From: Rostrohypoxylon terebratum
Lineage: Eukaryota > Ascomycota > Sordariomycetes > Xylariales > Hypoxylaceae
DNA: 64,000 nucleotides
Assembly (NCBI GenBank): GCA_022497145.1
Contig: MU385866.1
Location: 310,001-374,000 of the forward strand
Direction of reading: 5' to 3'
Shown here piece by piece: positions 59,510-64,000 of the stretch. Each line of letters begins with the position of its first letter. The first letter of the stretch is position 1. Both the position numbers and the translations under genes were made by a program. The notes below the pieces were generated by a model, which did no database searches, was not told the DNA's origin, and was given only the letters and a program-made list of their open reading frames with translations.

Positions 59510-61066
59510 TTATAGCTTGGCTTGCTTCTCGGTCTCAGTCTTGATGCGGGCGCCGAGGTCGGGGTTGACCTTGGAGAACATTTCGTAAGTTCGGTTGCGC
59601 GTGTCGACGTGGGCACCGCACAGGTGAACCGATACGTTGTGGACGAAGTTTTTCTGCTGGTCGGGCGTCTTGCCGAGGACTTCCCATAGACCGTTGGCCT
59701 GCTCGTAGTCGTGGGGTTGGACTTGGTCGAACAGGTCGCTCACGGCAGCACCGGCCCACTTCTCGTGGGGGTTGGTAGGCTTGATGGATTGGTAGGTCAA
59801 CTGTCGGTAGCTGCTGGGGTAGTTGGGGTTTGCGCCGTAGTTTCCGTTAACAGACATAGCACCATCACGCTGGAAGGGGTTGAAAGCGTGGAGAGGTGCG
59901 TTTACGGGGATTTGTTGGTAGTTAACGCCTAGTCTGTGTCGGTGGGTATCGGGGTAGGAGAATAGACGAGATTGGAGCACGGGGTCTGCCGACGGCTCAA
60001 CACCAGGGACCAGATGAGACGGGGAGAAGGCTACCTGCTCAATCTCGGCAAAGTAGTTCTCCACGTTCTTGTTCAGGGTCATCTTGCCAAATGGTCGCAG
60101 AGGTACTTGGCCGTGCGGCCAGACCTTAGTCAAGTCGAAGATGTTCCACTTGAACTTCTCAGCCTGCTCTGGCGTCAAGACCTGTACATAGACCGTCCAG
60201 CTCGGGTACTCGCCCCTTTGAATAGCCTCGAACAGATCTTGAGTGGCGTGGTCGGGGTTCGAAGAGGCTAGCTCACCAGCTTCCTCATTGGTAAGAGTTT
60301 TGCTTCCTTGGTCAGTCTTCAGGTGGACTTGAACATAGACGAAAGAACCGTCAGGCTTAATCCACTTGTGAGTGTGACCGGAGTAACCGTTCATGTGGCG
60401 GTATGAGTATGGGGTTCCTCTGTCAGAGAAGAGGTGCATGACCTGGTGAATAGACTCTTGGTGGGTAGACAGGTAATCCCAGAACATGGTAGCATCCTTC
60501 AAGTTGGTCTGAGGGTTGCGCTTCTGAGTGTGGATGAACAATGGGAAGTTGGAGGGATCTCGAAGGAAGAAGATGGGGGTGTTGTTGTAGACCCAATCCC
60601 AGTTACCCTGTTGTGTGTAGAACTTCAGAGCGAATCCTGTCACACTCAGTTAATATCCACATAATATTATTATTATTTCTTAGATGTATTGTCTCATACC
60701 TCGAGGATCTCTAGCACTGTCGGCCGATCCCTTCTCACCACCGACAGTGGAGAAGCGAGCTACAAGAGGAGTCTTCTTGCCAACACCATTCAACATGTCA
60801 ATTGTGGTGATGTCGCTGATATCGTGGGTGACTTCGAATTCACCATAGGCACCGGCTCCCTTGGCGTGGACAACACGCTCAGGGATACGCTCGCGGTCAA
60901 AGTGGGCGAGGAGGTCAATCAAGTGGAAGTCTTGAAGTAGCAATGGGCCATGTGTACCAACTCGCTGCCACGCGGACGGGTGGTCAATGGGGTAACCATT
61001 GGAGGTAGTGTACACAGGTTTCTCACTGTACCGAAAGGTAGAGGCGGCCTTCTCATGGGCGACCAT
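59510..61066 (-). CDS. Small-subunit haem catalase with peroxisomal targeting signal
   Basis: Two exons on the minus strand (61066-60700, 60636-59510; intron 60699-60637), 497 residues, the usual length of small-subunit catalases. It splits hydrogen peroxide to water and oxygen. Key residues are present: distal His67 in VVHAKGAGAYGEFEVTHD, Asn140 in YNNTPIFFLRDP, and proximal haem ligand Tyr350 in RLFSYPDTHRHRLG. The splice rebuilds SARDPRGFALKFYT exactly. The C-terminus ends AKL, a good type 1 peroxisomal targeting signal, and there is no signal peptide, so it is likely the peroxisomal enzyme that handles peroxide from beta-oxidation rather than a secreted catalase. It converges on the DIP2/CPS1 gene. 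Confidence 0.96.
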
Positions 61067-63953
61067 GGTGACGGTTTGGAGATATTAGACAATATGAAAA
61101 GACAATGACTAATGAGGAAAGGGGGGTGTGAAGGTATTCCACAAAGCACAAAGCAAGCTTATCACAGTTCAGGGGCTACCTATATGTACTAGGTAGGCTT
61201 CCGGGCGAACTGATATATTACCCCAGACTCAAGCTTCAGATATGCGAGACAGATAAGTAGCTCAGGACATCAGGTAGTGCAACCGGAGGGAATAGAAGGA
61301 ATTGAATCGAGACGGAAAGGAGGGAGGGCAAGGAGATATATAAATACCTGAGCAGCCTGAACTACCGGTTACCGGTTACCGTAACTTGCCTGACTTGCCT
61401 GCTTGTCTGCTTGCCTGATCTACCTTGTCTTACCGGGCTTTGTTAGCCCTGGAGCAGGACGGGCGGATAGACTTGACTGGACCTACATCCCACATCCTAC
61501 ATCCTACATGTCACTGTACATCTCAGATGCTGGGCATGTACATAAGACATGGACATGGACATGGACATGGATATCAGAGGTTTCAACATCATTCGAACCC
61601 CTCCTTAACGCTCTGTTTGTACGACTCCAACTCTCCATTTGACCACTTACATACAGCGTACGCGACTGTGGTGCTCTGTATGCGCCATAGCTGCATGGTT
61701 GCAGATGGGGGATGGGGGATGGGGGATGGGGGATTGACGGAGAGCAGGGGTTGGTCGAAAGTAGTCAAGGTATTCGAGGTAGTCAAAGTAGAGTCAAGTA
61801 GCCTTAGGTTAAGGGTATTGAGTAGAGAGTAGAAGAGTCAGGGGTGGCAGGGTGGGAAGAAGGGCTAGGCCTCAGTGGAGGCGAGGGAAAAAAAAGTAGA
61901 GAAGAGAAGAGATCGAAGTAAAAGAACATTGAAGTGACGGAATGGAAGTCAGCGGGTTCAATTCACTGGCTGACTGTGACTGGTAGCAACTGCTGGTAGT
62001 AGTAGCCCGTAGTAGCCCGTAGTAGTAACTTTTGGTAAGACACTACGTAAGTGCAGAAAGTGGGGTAACCTTGGAAGTCTCTGGTAATAAATCAACCAAT
62101 CAGGTAATACCTAATTGTGAGCTTTCTGCTGCCCCGCCATTTGCCGGCATCCCTCCGACGCTTCCTCAACTTCTTTCCTTGACTTATCAATCCACTTTAT
62201 ACCGTAGGAGCTACACGAGCTACATGTGCTACATATATGTACTCTCCAAATGCTCTTCCCGCTTGTACACTTTGTCATGGCTTGAGGTAACCGGGACCTT
62301 TTCGATTTAGATGATACAACTTAATTCGAAAAGAGACGATCTAATAATTTAGCAATGGTATGCCGGAAGTAGTTCGGAACTCCTTCGGTAATTTCAATTT
62401 TCTTCTTCTCCATATCCAAGTGAGTTAATCCTACCTGTGTTATACTAAGGAAGACTTAGCCTCAAGATGTCGAGTACGAATTGCGCGACGCGTTATACAT
62501 ACATCTAGGTACGGTCCAGTCTACTATGTAGGTACGGTCTACATCCGAGCATATGCGGAGAAACTTCCAACGCCACCAATTTCCAAGCTATACCAGGACC
62601 CTAGTGCCTCTCCCCTCATACGTACCTAGTACTATTATTAATGAGAGCCTCCTGATCACAAATACGCAAGTCCAATTCCCCTTACTGATTTAGAACAAAG
62701 AAGGAAAAAAGACCCTGGTGGTAACTCTTTAGCCCCTTGAGACGTGCATACATCGTGTTCCATACCGTGCGCGAACATCAGTATAATCCAATATCCAATA
62801 TTTAATATAGAAAAAACATTTACCGCTAAAACTCCTCCGACGATACAATGCGAGATTCTAACCGCCCTTGGTCTCCCAGTTACTAGGTACTTTAGTGTAT
62901 TTTACCGGCAGATACTATGTAATTGTGAGTTGTCAAAGCCGTCTTGCCCGTTTTCCATCGAACCATCCTCACCCCCCAACATCTACTGCGACCCCTCCAT
63001 TGCAAAGCATACACTAGCAGGTGTTACATGCTGTACATTGGATACATCCATTGGATCCATGGATGGTAGACTTCGGCAATCCGATCGCCTCGGAGAACCA
63101 CGAGCGTCTTGGGAAATTGGAGAAATCGCTTACTATAGTTCCCTCAATCCTTCCAGAAACGCGCACGGTTCCGGACGAGGGTATTGATTATGTGATACTT
63201 AACATAATTCACCAAACGACACATGACATGACATCATATAACGTACCCCTTTATCAATTGGTTCCGCGCAATGCAGCCGCAGCCCGTTGCCCGCTCTGTC
63301 CGCGCTGTCCGCTACGTACGATATTGTATGGATACGATATACATTGCGTACCTACTTAGTTTGCGAAAGTTTTCATTCCCTAAGAGGAGGGTGGCTTCCA
63401 AGCCCTCTCTCAACGGCTTTACTTATCCACCGACTCAGCTAAAGAAAAAAGAAAGAACGAACAACTTTTTCTTTTTTTTTCTCTCGTCGCACCCGCTCTT
63501 CCCGGGCTTACTTACCAAGGCTTGTAACACCTTGATACAGCTGATCATCTTCCAGGATTCCAAATTCCCAAGAAGATGCTATACCTGAACGAGGTAGACG
63601 AAGCGCGCGACAAGCCCGAAAAGGCCTGGTTCTTGGCCCCTAATCGGCGCGTCGAGCGTCGAGCGTCGCCCTTTCTTGCCATTTCGCACTATTAATAAGG
63701 TGCATTTCGCCATTTTTGTTCCAACCCCACTGGACCCGGTGACGCGGGGTCTCGTGGCAACGTGATTCGGGCAATTAACAAAAGCGGGGCCGACTCGAAT
63801 TCGGAAATAGCTACGGCCGGATAAAAAATCTTGGCCGATAATAGGCGCCAAATTGCCAATCGCGACTAGCTATTCGAGGCATTAGTTAATACCTCGTACC
63901 TCCTTTTTGGGTTGCCTACCCCTACTACATATACTACACTACTACACACACCA
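61067..63953. other. Catalase upstream region with short tandem repeats, no gene seen
   Basis: About 2.9 kb. Tandem repeats include ACCGGTT (about 61364-61382), ACATGG (about 61548-61571) and GATGGGG (61704-61731). The rest has only short chance frames. An ATG with a good context (CACCAATGTC) opens at 63954 and stays open to the window end, but 46 bases cannot be judged. Confidence 0.45.
61704..61731 (+). repeat. GATGGGG heptanucleotide tandem repeat
   Basis: Four exact copies of a G-rich 7-mer about 640 bp upstream of the catalase start. The G runs could form a quadruplex. Confidence 0.85.
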
Positions 63954-64000
63954 ATGTCGACTTCGTCTGTATGCATGCGAATGTTCATCTACATGGATGC

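Overview
This is nuclear DNA of a filamentous ascomycete (Pezizomycotina). A Sordariomycete is my best guess, from protein resemblance alone. The genes carry short GT-AG introns, mostly 50-120 nt with CTAAC/CTAAT-like branch sites. Fungal-type proteins include a Zn2Cys6 regulator, a class II cAMP phosphodiesterase, a DIP2/CPS1-type adenylate-forming protein and an exo-polygalacturonase. Eighteen protein genes and one intron-containing tRNA-Arg(UCG) gene are supported. I saw no transposon, CRISPR array, rRNA or biosynthetic cluster. Exon borders were read by eye from splice signals and checked for frame continuity.

Left part (1-14.5 kb): a 5'-truncated ADF-H actin-binding protein, a very acidic unknown protein, a Zn2Cys6 regulator (minus), a secreted S28 serine peptidase in seven exons, tRNA-Arg, and a mitochondrial sideroflexin. 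A 5.7-kb stretch without recognisable genes follows (14.5-20.2 kb). It is full of low-complexity tracts and a recurring TACCTAGGTA-like palindrome.

Middle (20.2-51 kb): a LAMMER-family kinase and an unknown disordered protein on the plus strand. Then comes a run of nine consecutive minus-strand genes: a type II membrane glycosyltransferase-like protein, long-form tRNase Z, a membrane-anchored Cys-containing surface protein, a WRN-type 3'-5' exonuclease with two HRDC domains, a secreted GH16 glucanase, a GH28 exo-polygalacturonase, an FMN-binding split-barrel protein, cAMP phosphodiesterase, and a proline-rich unknown protein with a possible Cys/His metal site.

Right part (51-64 kb): the 1818-residue DIP2/CPS1 homologue, divergent from the proline-rich gene across a 1.9-kb shared upstream region. 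A peroxisomal-type catalase (minus) and about 2.9 kb of repeat-rich upstream sequence follow.

The genes do not form one pathway. Three secreted hydrolases (S28, GH16, GH28), the last two adjacent, fit a plant-biomass-degrading or plant-associated lifestyle. I found no clear previously undescribed system. The best leads are the unknown Cys/His domain at 48.3-50.9 kb, the helicase-less exonuclease with two HRDC domains, the 879-nt first intron of the phosphodiesterase gene, and the dispersed intergenic palindrome.
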